A stretch of 64,000 bases of DNA from Glandiceps talaboti (Eukaryota > Hemichordata > Enteropneusta > Spengelidae): NCBI RefSeq assembly GCF_964340395.1, contig NC_135571.1, forward strand, positions 2,645,611-2,709,610, given 5' to 3'. Shown in pieces: positions 39,549 through 52,052 of this stretch (within the stretch, counting starts at the first letter, position 1; every line of letters begins with the position of its first letter). Under the pieces are notes generated by a model. That model had not been told where the DNA came from. It did no database searches and saw only the letters and a list, made by a program, of their open reading frames with translations. The position numbers and the translations under genes were made by a program.

Positions 39549-39665
39549 TCAAAAAACTGTTATGCTTGATAAAATGGCAATGCCCCCAGTTACTGTACAC
39601 AGCGTAAAGAATACCAGGAGTAAGCGATCGATTATAGTTGCCAGCAATTTCCATTCTGTCTGAAT
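39549..39665 (-). CDS. Gene 2 exon 6, M4 and C-terminus
   Basis: 117 bp (38 residues and TGA), acceptor TTGTTCTGCAG, phase 0. It starts I-Q-T-E-W-K-L-L-A, then I-I-D-R-L-L-L-V-F-F and a hydrophobic M4 ending S-I-T-V-F. The (E/D)-W-K ... D-R signature before M4 is a strong nAChR landmark. It is hidden from ORF calling because another frame is longer here. Confidence 0.94.
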   Translation of the reverse strand: MQTEWKLLATIIDRLLLVFFTLCTVTGGIAILSSITVF

Positions 39666-42600
39666 CTGCAGAACAACAAGAAAGGTGGATTTAGTTCCAA
39701 AATTAAGTTCTTATAGTGAAACTTGAAACATAAAACGATAAATACACGAAACGATAAAACGACTTGGTCAAAAGTTGTTTAATTGTATAACATTACGACT
39801 CCAATGAAAGGATCATCGAAAAAAATATCTTCCTCGCGGTGATTATTAAACAAATTGTGCCGAATCTAACGTAGAATATACTTCAGTGACGAATTTTACT
39901 GAACATCGACATTCTTGGAAATTCTATCAGCTTTGCCATATTTGGAAGCTAGCTTCTGGTTCTTTCAAACATCCTACTTTCAAGGAAATTGACGATTTTT
40001 AAAAATATTGTCAAACGTGAACACAGTATTCGGCAGCCATATTGGATTCTAAAATTGCTTAACTTCCCCATCTACTCCAAAAAACATTATGGCGACCCAT
40101 AATTATTTTGCTTAAATTTAATTGAGAAGAGGTTGGAGTTTCCTTGAATACATTAAAAGCAAAATTGTATACAGTTTATTTCCGAAGTACATTTCACGTT
40201 CAGGTAAACATTAATAAAGGAAACTATGGTTCGATTTCATGATACGGCCGAATCTTGACAGCTGGTCACGATGGCGAATTGTAGCGGTTGACGCCAGCGC
40301 TGCCATGGTAACATCAATGCTTTCAAACGCGAACATGAGCATCTCATGGCAACTATGTTTCAAAAAGATCGCCTGCATTAATAGTGATAATATACTTCAT
40401 TATATTACGGTGGGATGGGGGTCGGGCTGTATGTATGTATGTATGTATGTATATATGTATGTATGCATGTATGTGTGATGGCATATAAGTTCCGATTTAG
40501 CGCATATGATGAACACATTTATCCATCGACTGAATAAAGTGTCCTTTCCTGTTTTTCTGTTACGTTGGTGCATATGTTTGCTATGAAATCATCTAAAAAC
40601 TGAAATGTTTAGAAATGTTATCATACAACAGAACAAAACAACTACGTGGTTTCTCACCTTGATGTGTTTTTCTTCAGGGATAGTTCTATGAAGTAAAATT
40701 TCCATATATTTTACGATTCTAGAAGTGTTGTTCTCGATCTTCCTTTCTTTCGCAGTGCGCATGTGTCGTTGATGTCCTTTGACACCATGTACGTGCATCG
40801 AAAATTCTGAGCAATGTCGTTTGGGTTTCCTCGATACACAGTCATGTGGAGTGTGACATCGCCCTCCTGCACTTGCTACATCGAGCAGTTTTGGGGCTGA
40901 TGATGGGTTACCTACCGAGGAATCATAATCTGTGGAATGACCCTCAAGGTCGAGACATAGAGTGAAGTTACTTTCTTCAAGTTTCAGGTTTTCGAGTCTC
41001 GCACCTATTGTATTGCTTTTACTTCTCCTGTTGTACACATCGCTCTCTGGTGGCGAATTAACTGTATTGACAAACGGGACATCGATAAAGAGCAATTTTG
41101 CGACATATTTAAAAAAGACGAGCTTCATGACTTTTGGCACTGACGTTCTCCCAAACGATTTTTGGCAAAGTATTGAAACACATGTTGTCATGGCAACTGA
41201 TATACCAATTAAAACCATATTGAATATTAAGTAGACTGTGATGTATGGTATCATGTTTGACGTTGGGGGAAGTAGTTCGGCCAAAAGAATACTGAAAACG
41301 TAAAGTGTTAGAAGTAGCGAAATGCTCAAATTCACTTTGTCAGTCGAATCCGAGGGAAGTGCAAACCCAACAAGAGTTAGAACGGCTACGAGTACACATG
41401 GTAAAATTAGATTCACTGTGTAATACAGCGGCTTTCTGCTAATTGTCAAGTCGAATATGATGCTTGTGTACGAATCTGGTGTAGCCGAGAACACTTTTTC
41501 AATTGTGCGCCCTCTTACATCTGAAATGTCCCACTCAGAATTAGCGATGAAGTTTGCAAGTCTTATGCCCTCAGTCGGCAGTATGAGTTGAACTTGGTGG
41601 TCGGCGTACATCCATAAACCGAACTCTATCTCACAGTGTTGTACGTCTACAGGGAAGTAAGTTATGTCCATGTTACACGGAGTTCGCAGAATGGCGGGAA
41701 CGACTTGTACTACTTGTCCTCCTGGATGTAAAGTTCCTGTCAAGCCTGGTACCACGATGCGTGGAAATCCTTCAAAGTGATCGTCAGCACTGTTGAGAAA
41801 AACAAACAAATAAATATCAATAATTGTGACGTATGGTAGGAACGTAGGTGACATGTCCTATCAACCCGATTCTAGCATACATTTATCGTCCATCTACCCC
41901 AATTGTTCCCTCTCGCTTTTTCAAACTACAAGTACATTTGAAATATTGTACTGTAATTCTCTGTAAATGTCTGCATTGACAGACTTCAAATGATTACACT
42001 TGAGAAGTACAATTCCATGAATAGTGTGCATACAACTGACTGGAGACATCAGAGCATAGACGAAAGTAACTTGTTACAAATAGAGACAGTATACAACTGA
42101 ATTCGATTAACAACACTTGACACAGGATTCTGGAAGTACAGACACTTATATTATATTACGTTTCATTGGTTGATAAGAACAGTTGTATGGCCCTTTTACG
42201 TAATAGTTCACACGCACAAACAAATTTCCAGTTCCCCTGGCATTTCATGTACAAAGGGGCCATAAATCCGTTATCAAACTATGAAATGTAATACAAATAT
42301 ATAGTTCCAACCTGCAGTGTCAAATGCTATTAATTCAATTCATTTAGGTTACTTTCCCTGTTTGTAGCGGGTTTCGTTCGTCAATGCGTCAATGTCGACA
42401 GTTGTGACATAAAGTTGTGTTCACTTCTAGTGCCCACACTACCCCCAAATGACCCGTTATCACACACTGTCTTGAACTCTCCATGGCACTCATATAGAGA
42501 GTCATTGGTTGGACTATTTTTGTATTAGTGTCGCGTTGTCTTTAGTAATTACATGCTTTCAACTTGATCGTTATAGTTAACTCAATGTATGGATTTGGAC

Positions 42601-43259
42601 TGTCCTTGTTATCAAACACATCAACTCATCTATATACTAATAACCAAAAGTCACGGTACGAATAACCCGTACTTTCACACACAGCGGGGAAGCACCTCAT
42701 AGTGTCATAACGAATATTGACGAGGTGTGAACGAATGACAAACGTTCGTCCATTCATTTATTTATTCCGGAAGATAAACACCGACAATGAAAAGCGGTTC
42801 AGAATACAGCAAACAATCCTTAGGTGATGTTGCTATAGAAGAGCGAAGTAGTCCTGAGTAAAACCGCCACTGTAACATTTGATAAGCTATGCACCATTAG
42901 TGTGGCTGGGTTTTACCTTAAAACTAAATAAATGTACCAATCGATATCAGAATATTTTCTGAGAAATGATTGTATTATATATTACAATATTTACCCTGTG
43001 CTAAACACTGATATTTAACATTTTCCCATAAAATGACAATTATTACTCTACGCTTTGTAATTAAGGGTCGATTGATCGATTTTCTAGTCGTACCAGGATT
43101 CAAAATTGTATATAAATGTATATTATGATAAAAATACTATGACAGAAACGAATATAGGCAGCTGACAGACAGGCAATCAGACATACATACATACATACAT
43201 ACATACATACATACATACATACGTAGTTGTTTAGCGTCGATTTATAGATTTGGACAGAC

Positions 43260-43326
<67 letters not shown>

Positions 43327-44086
43327 AACAGACAGACAGCCATTTACGATGTGTATATCAAGGAGTTTTTCCTGTATATGTATATGCAAGAAACAACCTA
43401 TGGCTGTAGTCCTATCTCATCACGAACCTTCCAGCAAGATAATCATGCAGGTATCTATACGCTACTTCTAAACCCGTAATTACATCTTGTGTCAACGTCA
43501 TGAGTTGTGCGTCAAAAGCAATATATATATAATACACACACGATGTACACAAATAATAATAGCATCACCAATGTCGCCATTAAATTTAGAAACTTACAAC
43601 AGTAATATTTCATTCGATAATACAAAATGATATATTTGTCAGAGTAAGACGTGTAAATTATATATATATGTCAGTCGTATGAAATAGACATTGCGCATCT
43701 CAATACATACACTACTGTGATATATTTTGCAGTTTGTTCACATATTCTGCAGATATGTTTCCACTGAGCTCATTTCACAAGTAATCTAGAAAACAATGTC
43801 TTGTCGGAAACTCTCAGTACGGGAGTCCAAGCGTAAAATTCAAATTTCCCTTTTCACTCGTGGGTGTGCACGTAAAATAGAAAGCGTGTTACCATGAACT
43901 CGTTGTAAATAATTCTAAATGCGATGACCTTATATAAATATTCCAACAAGATAATGTTGTTCATCACTCCAGGCTATAGTATCTCAGAGGTCTTCTCACT
44001 AACTCTTTTATATTTATTTGACATGTCAGCCACCGTGATGCCTCTAATGTGTAATGTTTTATTTATATCTTCGTCTGTATAAAGGG

Positions 44087-44120
<34 letters not shown>

Positions 44121-47100
44121 GGTGGTTGTGATGTCGATTATGATGGGGGTGGTGGTGTTGATGATGATGATGATGATGATGATGATTGGGGTGGTGGTGG
44201 TGTTGATGATGATGATGATGATGATGATGAAGGTGGTGGTGGTGGTGATATTTCAACGAACCATTTTCCCCGTCCCCCAAAATAGCAAAAATTTATCATC
44301 CACCTGGTTGTTACACTAAGGAATGAAAATGTAAAAGTTGATTTTTCGTACAAACCTGTTCAACAAGGCCGTGTCCGGGCACCAGAGTGTTTCGATAGGA
44401 ACCACGATTGAAGTCAAACCATAATACAGTTTGCTTGGGTGCCATGTCAACCTAGTGTCATTCCATTCCTGTAATTTAATAACGCAATTATTAAAAGGGA
44501 AACTTTTTAATGATTATTACATTAAATATTCAAAATTAAATATCAGAATTGTTGAAAAGACATCATATCTACATCATACTAGACACGTGAATATGTATTT
44601 CCTACTTTGCGAACATCTTAATGAAATTATATATCCTTCTGATAAAGAAGGGTCGAAAATAAACTTCTTTATCAAATATAAGAAGAATTTCAAAAGTTAG
44701 ACTTTCAAGAAAACAGAGAAAACAGAATCGATGGTGTCATGTAATATTGTGCCCAATGCTGTATTGAAGTCCTTACAAAGTAAATTAATTCAAGTACCTT
44801 TTAAAAGGATATTTTTGAATCACATGAAGAAAAAACCAAATCAGTTTAATTTAGTGTATTTCTATGGTACGATGTAGATTATTACGTTGTATCCACACCC
44901 CTAGGATATGCTTTTCCTTTGTTATCTATATTTCGTAGTATGGTCGTGACAGAATCAAAGAGGATACTGAGCCCTCACTTTACGACCTCCATCGTGGATT
45001 AATATATAATTGACTAAATTTGTGAGATTAGGGCTAAGGATTTTATACGTAGACTAATGAACCGTCACAAGAAAGTCTCTTAAATTATTGTGAACCACAT
45101 TGTGTCATGCCCCAGACATTTCCAATCGGCTACGAGACTCAAACAGTCGGAATTTATGACCAAATGTCGACCGAAGGTCTTATGTACAAGCAATACATAT
45201 ACTCGATTCATGTATTTCGTACGCGTTAGGAATCTTAAGTTGTAGAGAATGAAGCAAGTAACAATCAGACGTAAATGGATCGATTGGATGGAGCAGCGAA
45301 TGACGTTTGTTTAATTTAGAAGGGTGCATAATGATCTTTGAATACGTCATTTGAAACTCTCCCTTGTGAAACGTATGCATACATACATACATACATACAT
45401 ACATGCATACATACATACATACATACATACATACATACATACAAATCTCTAAACCCGAAACAAAACTTTATGCTTGGCAAAAATATTACTAACACCGCTA
45501 CATATTTAAGTCTTCCTCGACAAAATTGTTGTCAAACACTGCTACATTTTACAAAACAAATCTTAACAACAGAGGTATTCATCAAGACGATAACATGAAA
45601 AAAGCTCGCAAGATTTGGTTGAGGCAGACGATAAAATGCAGCACTTCTGGTAATATTTTGCCATCCCACACGAGGTTGTATTCTACTCAATATGTAGTCG
45701 AACTTTCATCATTACCTGGAGTATTTCATAGCACATTATTCATTTTTATGATCACTGTAACAACATCATAATTCCAAGCGTAATTTTACTTTCAAGAAAT
45801 AAACAATTTCAGACTTTAAGCCCTCAGTGTCTGTCAGTTATCATTAGTTGTACTGATTCTTTTATCAGTAACATTCAATATTCTACATATACACACCATT
45901 AGACTCTGATCAACTGAACAAGCAGCACATACTTGTTGTATTTCTTAAAGAAAACGGAAGAAACTCGTAATGAAAACATGTAAAATTACAATGGAAGCAA
46001 TATTATTTGGAGAAGCTAAATCCCTCTTCTCAATTTCAAAGATTATAAGATGCTGCGATTCCTTTATGTCTGAATTGTTAGCATTTAAAGCACAGCAATG
46101 TAATAACGTTTTTAGTATGGAAACTAATTTAAGTTGCCAGTGTGGTACGCGTTGATGACATTCGATTGGCACATATAACACAATTATACCTCTAAAACTA
46201 TCAATTGACGACATATAGTGGGAATCCAATTCAGACTTGCCACTTCTATATTGGATTCATGAATGGTATATATTGATGTTCTAGATACGTATATGGTTAA
46301 CATTCCTGTCATACCAGAATTTCATTCATGTCAAACCCCATTACTTTGATACGATAATCTTACATCAAACAGCTGCATTAAAACATACATTGCAGATGGT
46401 TTAGATGAAATTGCACTCACGACGTGACAAGTGACACACACCCTCTTGCATCCATCAATTGCAATTACATTCATTCTGAACATATAGGGAAACCGTACGA
46501 GAGACATATTTTAGTTTGTTTGGTGTAGTCTAAAATTATAACCGTCCAATCTACGGTCAGTTAAATCTTAGAATAGCAAACAGCATAAATCGGAGGCTAA
46601 ACTGTGCACACTAATTAGTACTGTTCACCCCTTGTGTGCGAAGACTCTTATTTAAACCCAAGTATCTACACCACATTTCTATGCTTTATCGGTATGGTGA
46701 TCACAATCATCCTGTAGATATACCATTTGTTGTAACTTTCACAAAAAGTATTGATATACATTTCTCGATACCCGCAATAGCTTTATTCCTGTATCTAGAG
46801 GGTCAAAATAGAATAAGAAGGTCGACTTATTCTCATGCGCGCCTATATAATAATGCATAAACATCTGGACCACAGGGAGCGGAAGTTATGGCGTCAACCA
46901 AGAAATCGAATGTTCGTTATTTTAATGAAGCACCTAAGCAGTAATAACCTTTTCCAGGTACCCACAATTAAAAACATGAATTCGAAACCTGAAACAAATC
47001 AAAATGTCGTCTGGATCAATAATTTAAACACATTTTTTTAACACAACTGCACATTACTGTCTGTCTCAAACAAAATCTCAACAGAGACATTAGTCGATCG

Positions 47101-49634
47101 AGGAGATACTATGTAGCAATGTTAGTAAAATTTTTGTGAGGCCAGACGATAAAATGTAAGTGTTAGAAAAAATGTTGTCATGGCAGACGAAGTTTTGTTA
47201 TAGAATATAATTGTAGATATTCATGACATATAGAGAGTATATATTTAATTAGGTGTTATGGCGTTTTGCTGTTATGTGGGGTAATTAGTGTTCTAAAGAT
47301 GTTGATGAGATGAGCTGGATGAAAGAGATGAACTTTTGAAACGTTTATGAAATCTTGCCAGGTCTCTTTACCAATTACAAATGTTGGTAAGGCGTGAGTG
47401 TCTAGTTCAGGTAGTTATGTTTTCCGATTTTTTCCATATAGTCCATGTGTTATTGATTACTTCTCATCAGATGTACAGCCATTGTAGATTGAAAGAACAG
47501 GTTAATATATAAAAAATTGTCTTTTTTAAGTTGATGCCAGTTTCCGCATCAACTATTTCTTGTGAGACTTCACAATGTTCGCGATTTGATTTTTTTTCTC
47601 GAATACGTAAAAAGAAATTTAGGGTAGGATTGAATAACTACGTGAGGTCGGGTAACTGGAACCAAACAACTTTTTGTATTAGGCTCAATGCGAAACTATA
47701 CGTTGAATATATGGAGATTCACCATTATCTCTATTCCACAGAGTATCAGTATTGATGCGGATATTGCAACACACCAAAAGGGAATTTAAAATAGCACATA
47801 CTATTGATCAGATTCCGGTGCCGTGATATCCTGTGTCTATGCCCGAGGCTATCCAATTTATATTATTCCGGCAACTCGTTTCCAAACGTGTTACCAAACA
47901 GCTAAAATAGCTCGGTCAAATTACAATAAAACGAACGAGTATGTCTAGCATTGACACATGATGTACACATCGATGTGTTAAAGAAAACACGACACAACTG
48001 AATAGAACAACTTGTTTACATAAAACTACCATTGTGCTTTTGTAAACTCTACAACTGGGATGTGTTTTAGTGAGATTGAAGTCTGGAATTGTATTATCCA
48101 CGAAGTTCAATATTTGTATGACCTTGCAGAGCTGACACGTAAAAGAAACACGTTTGAGTAAAAGACTCATCAGACACGTGACAATAGCGATACCCGATCA
48201 ATAGGGAATATCATTCAACGAATTCGAGAAAGCGCTTCTCATATGAATGGTAACAAGCTAGACTAAGATATCAACTATCGTATAGCGTGATTGTACGGCA
48301 GGCAGTTTAATAACTGGAAGGAGATATATTATGTCGGAGTAAAAGTCGATAAGCCATTTTACAATGGAATCCAGCTGACTTGAAATATAAAAAAAAAATC
48401 TGGATAAACAAAATGTTACTGTCGTCGTTCAATTCATGAATGCTTGCTTTCGCTGCATACGACGTGGCATCATGTAATTCTGAACAGCAGGTCACACACG
48501 GCAATGGTGAACTGCGGTGCACTACATATTGTCTGGAAATGATTCATTGCTACATTTTATCAACTGGCTCGGCAGAAATCTTATTAAAACTTATTTCTAA
48601 AAAAGCGATTGCTGCTTTTTGTCATCTGACATGACATTTACTTACAAACATTTATCACAAAGTCATCGTCTTTCTGAATTACCATTAATAGCAGATTGTT
48701 ATCACATATAGAGGCCCAGGGTTTAATGTTTATATAGGCCATATTGGTTACCTCATTTCATTGCAATTAACAACGTACATATGTTGAACCAGTCCACGTC
48801 TAAGGACTTGTACAGTTTTTACGTGCAATTCACATACATACAACTATTTTGGTAACAATTAATAAAATCGAAATACATCTCTACATCTGGATACATTGCC
48901 AATTGAGCCTCTCTCTTAAAAACACTCTCAGTGCGTATTGCCAATTTTATTTGTGTAGATTGATGTTAATAGAAAATGTAGCCGACGTTGCAAGCAGTGC
49001 AACTACTGCCTTTTTCAATTTAGTGTTCACTTAATCGGTTTGGTAGAAGCACACAGAAACCAACCAACCTGCAGGTTCTTAAGTTTAACGCAGCAAGAGA
49101 GCAATTTCTTACTACATTTTGTCTAAATGAAAGAGCACTTCTGAATGTACTGCAAACAGACGCAGACACGGTGGTGCCAATGTTTGGATGTCTGCATTTG
49201 ATGTCTGCGCGGTGGCACGTTAGACAACTGCATTCATCCAACCATGCTATCTTAAATTGTAGAATGTGCAGTTGCTTATTAGTTTCTGTGTGATTGTATC
49301 AAGTCGAACCAGTAAACAATGACATGGAAGGTGCGGTATATTATCACAGACTGCTTGTGACAATATAGAGTAATGAGATCAATAATATTTAGTTCTTCAC
49401 GCGCATGCGTATTGGACGAAAATATTAAAAATTGATGCAATGCCAATACTATAGTGTCACAATTTCTTACCTGGTATAACCACACCCTTGTCGTAATTAT
49501 TTGATTCTTCTCATCCTGCATTTAATCAAAACAATACATTTATGAATGTTAATAGATATTTACTCAATGTATTATTGAAGGTTGTTAAAATTCAGTTGGC
49601 ATGTGCTGTTCATGTCGTATAAAAACATACATGT

Positions 49635-49695
<61 letters not shown>

Positions 49696-51979
49696 GCCAG
49701 GGATCAGAGAGAGAAGGAGGGAGGGAGGGAGGGAGAGAGAAAGAATAGAATAATTGCTCCTACTATAAGTTCAATTGGAATGTTGACTAAATACTTTCCC
49801 GGTGGCCATAAGGGATCATTTTAATCCCAATAACATAATTTGGTTTTATTTTTTGTGTACCGAGTATCATCAGGTCCAGAGTATTCTGAATGAATAGTCC
49901 CAGATATTGACATATAAGCAGTGAATATATAATGTGGAACTATTTGAAGCTGCTGTATTTATTCTCTGTATTTAATGTCAGATGTTTTTTTTTCTCCATT
50001 CAATCGTATACCTTATTTACTAGTTGTTTTCCCTGGGAGGGATCAATATAATATACTATTTAGTTTAAAGCACTCGCATGTATATACTCTACGTCAACAT
50101 ACATTTAGAATGGGGTTGACCGACTCTCACATGCTCGTAGGCCTAGAATAATCAGCGAAGCAATGTTACGCTAAATACATGCTTATCCTTGGGCGAAACA
50201 GAATTTTATATTGAGAAGAATTACTATTATCAGCCACTAATGTGCTCAATGGTTCACGTAGTATTTTCCCGATACTGGAAGGATAACTTTATAGGAAGTG
50301 ATAACGCATCGATCAACTGCTGAGGCATGCAATGAAGGAGTTAACAAAAATGGAGGGGAGGGGTGTGAAAATAGGGACCCTACAGTTCGGCACGACTGAC
50401 GAAATAAGCTTATGTGCTGTGTAATGACCAATATTTGATGAAATGGAATTCCTTATCATACATGATAACAAGCTATGAAAATATAACATATATAGATCTA
50501 CTAACATTCTTCTTGTCAAAGGAATGCTGACTAGAGATGATGGCTTTGTGACGTCCTAATTATAATAGTACATGTACTGTACGTTTAGTGTTAGATTTCA
50601 CTGGCTCTGTTTGATACATCACCACACAAACCAATACGAATCTGCACATGTACACTTTGAAATAGCAAGATTGCAACTTCTTGCTACATTTTATCTAAGT
50701 GAAATAAATCATTTAAACGTATATTGCAACTAGATGCAGACACACGGGCACCAATGTTTTTATGTCTGTATTTGATGTCGGTATGATAGCACGTTAGTTG
50801 ATTCCATTTAGACTAAATTTGCGAAAAAATATAGCAATTTCATGCCATATTTAGTTTAAACGAAAAACAACAACATTTTAACATACTGCAATTAGCTACA
50901 TACACGCGTTATTCAATGTTTTGATGTCTATATTTGATGTTTAGGTCGATTGTTGCACGTTAGTTCATGCCATTTAAACAAAATATTGCAAAAATTTGTA
51001 TTCATTAAAATATGTTATCTTAAAGTGTAGCATGTACGGTTAGTTTGTTATTGGTTTATGTATGGTTGTATCAAAAAGAGACAGTGAATCGAACACTAAC
51101 ATGAAACAAGCAGTACATCTCATACTGCTGTGTGCCACATGTGAGGCCACAAATAACATGTCCAGGATTAATATAGGTAGTGAACGAGGCTATAGGTCTA
51201 AGGTTGAAACACTCTGTTACCTCGTTCGCTAACTCGCTCTTCATTTATTATTCTGTGAGAAGAGAAGAAAACAAAAATTCTCCCAGCAACATGATTTTTA
51301 CATCGGGGGAATAATGCCTTACAACATTTATGGAGTTCATAACTATATAAACAAGTGCGTGGGTCATGTAAATGTATTGACACATGATGATGTGAACTAG
51401 CCTGTCCTAAGTTGCATGTTTACGGCCTAGAAGCATTCACTGTCGGCATGTACCAGATGTGTTAAAAACGGCATTACGAGGGATAAAAATAAAATATTGT
51501 ATAGGCAGTTAGAAAAGAAAAAAATATACAGAGGTTATGGCTTCACAACTCCCATAACTATATTTACTACAAAATGTTAACGTGCGATAGAATTATATGA
51601 TGTTTTATTTGATGAAATTATCATGGTATTTAAAAGGATACTCTTGTATTAACTATCTAAACATTCTAGGTTATTCTTCATGTAAAAACGGAGTGTGATA
51701 CATGGTGCACGTTAAATTAATTAAAAGCGCTAAGCGACCTATGTCGTCTGCCACTATATTATGTTGCTGCATTTTGCAAATCTTAGAGGTCAGAGTCATA
51801 TAGAGCACTGAACAAAAAACGTTTTTGACTGTGTGGGTTGTCCTAATTCAACAATTTGTACCAATTTTCATTTGTATATCAGTTCTACCGATTTTGTTGT
51901 TTTACTGAAATAAACTAAACTATATAACCAATTTCAACATTTCAAAGCAGAATATATGACACCGTATGTATGTATATAG

Positions 51980-52052
<73 letters not shown>

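Noticed and set aside
40589-40657. Gene 2 open frame running on to 40589 as the C-terminus
   Set aside because: A GTGAGA donor and a true M4 exon at 39665-39549 are present.
41790-41854. Upstream Met extension of gene 2 exon 5
   Set aside because: It is intronic sequence before the CTCAACAG acceptor; the N-terminal exons are found upstream.
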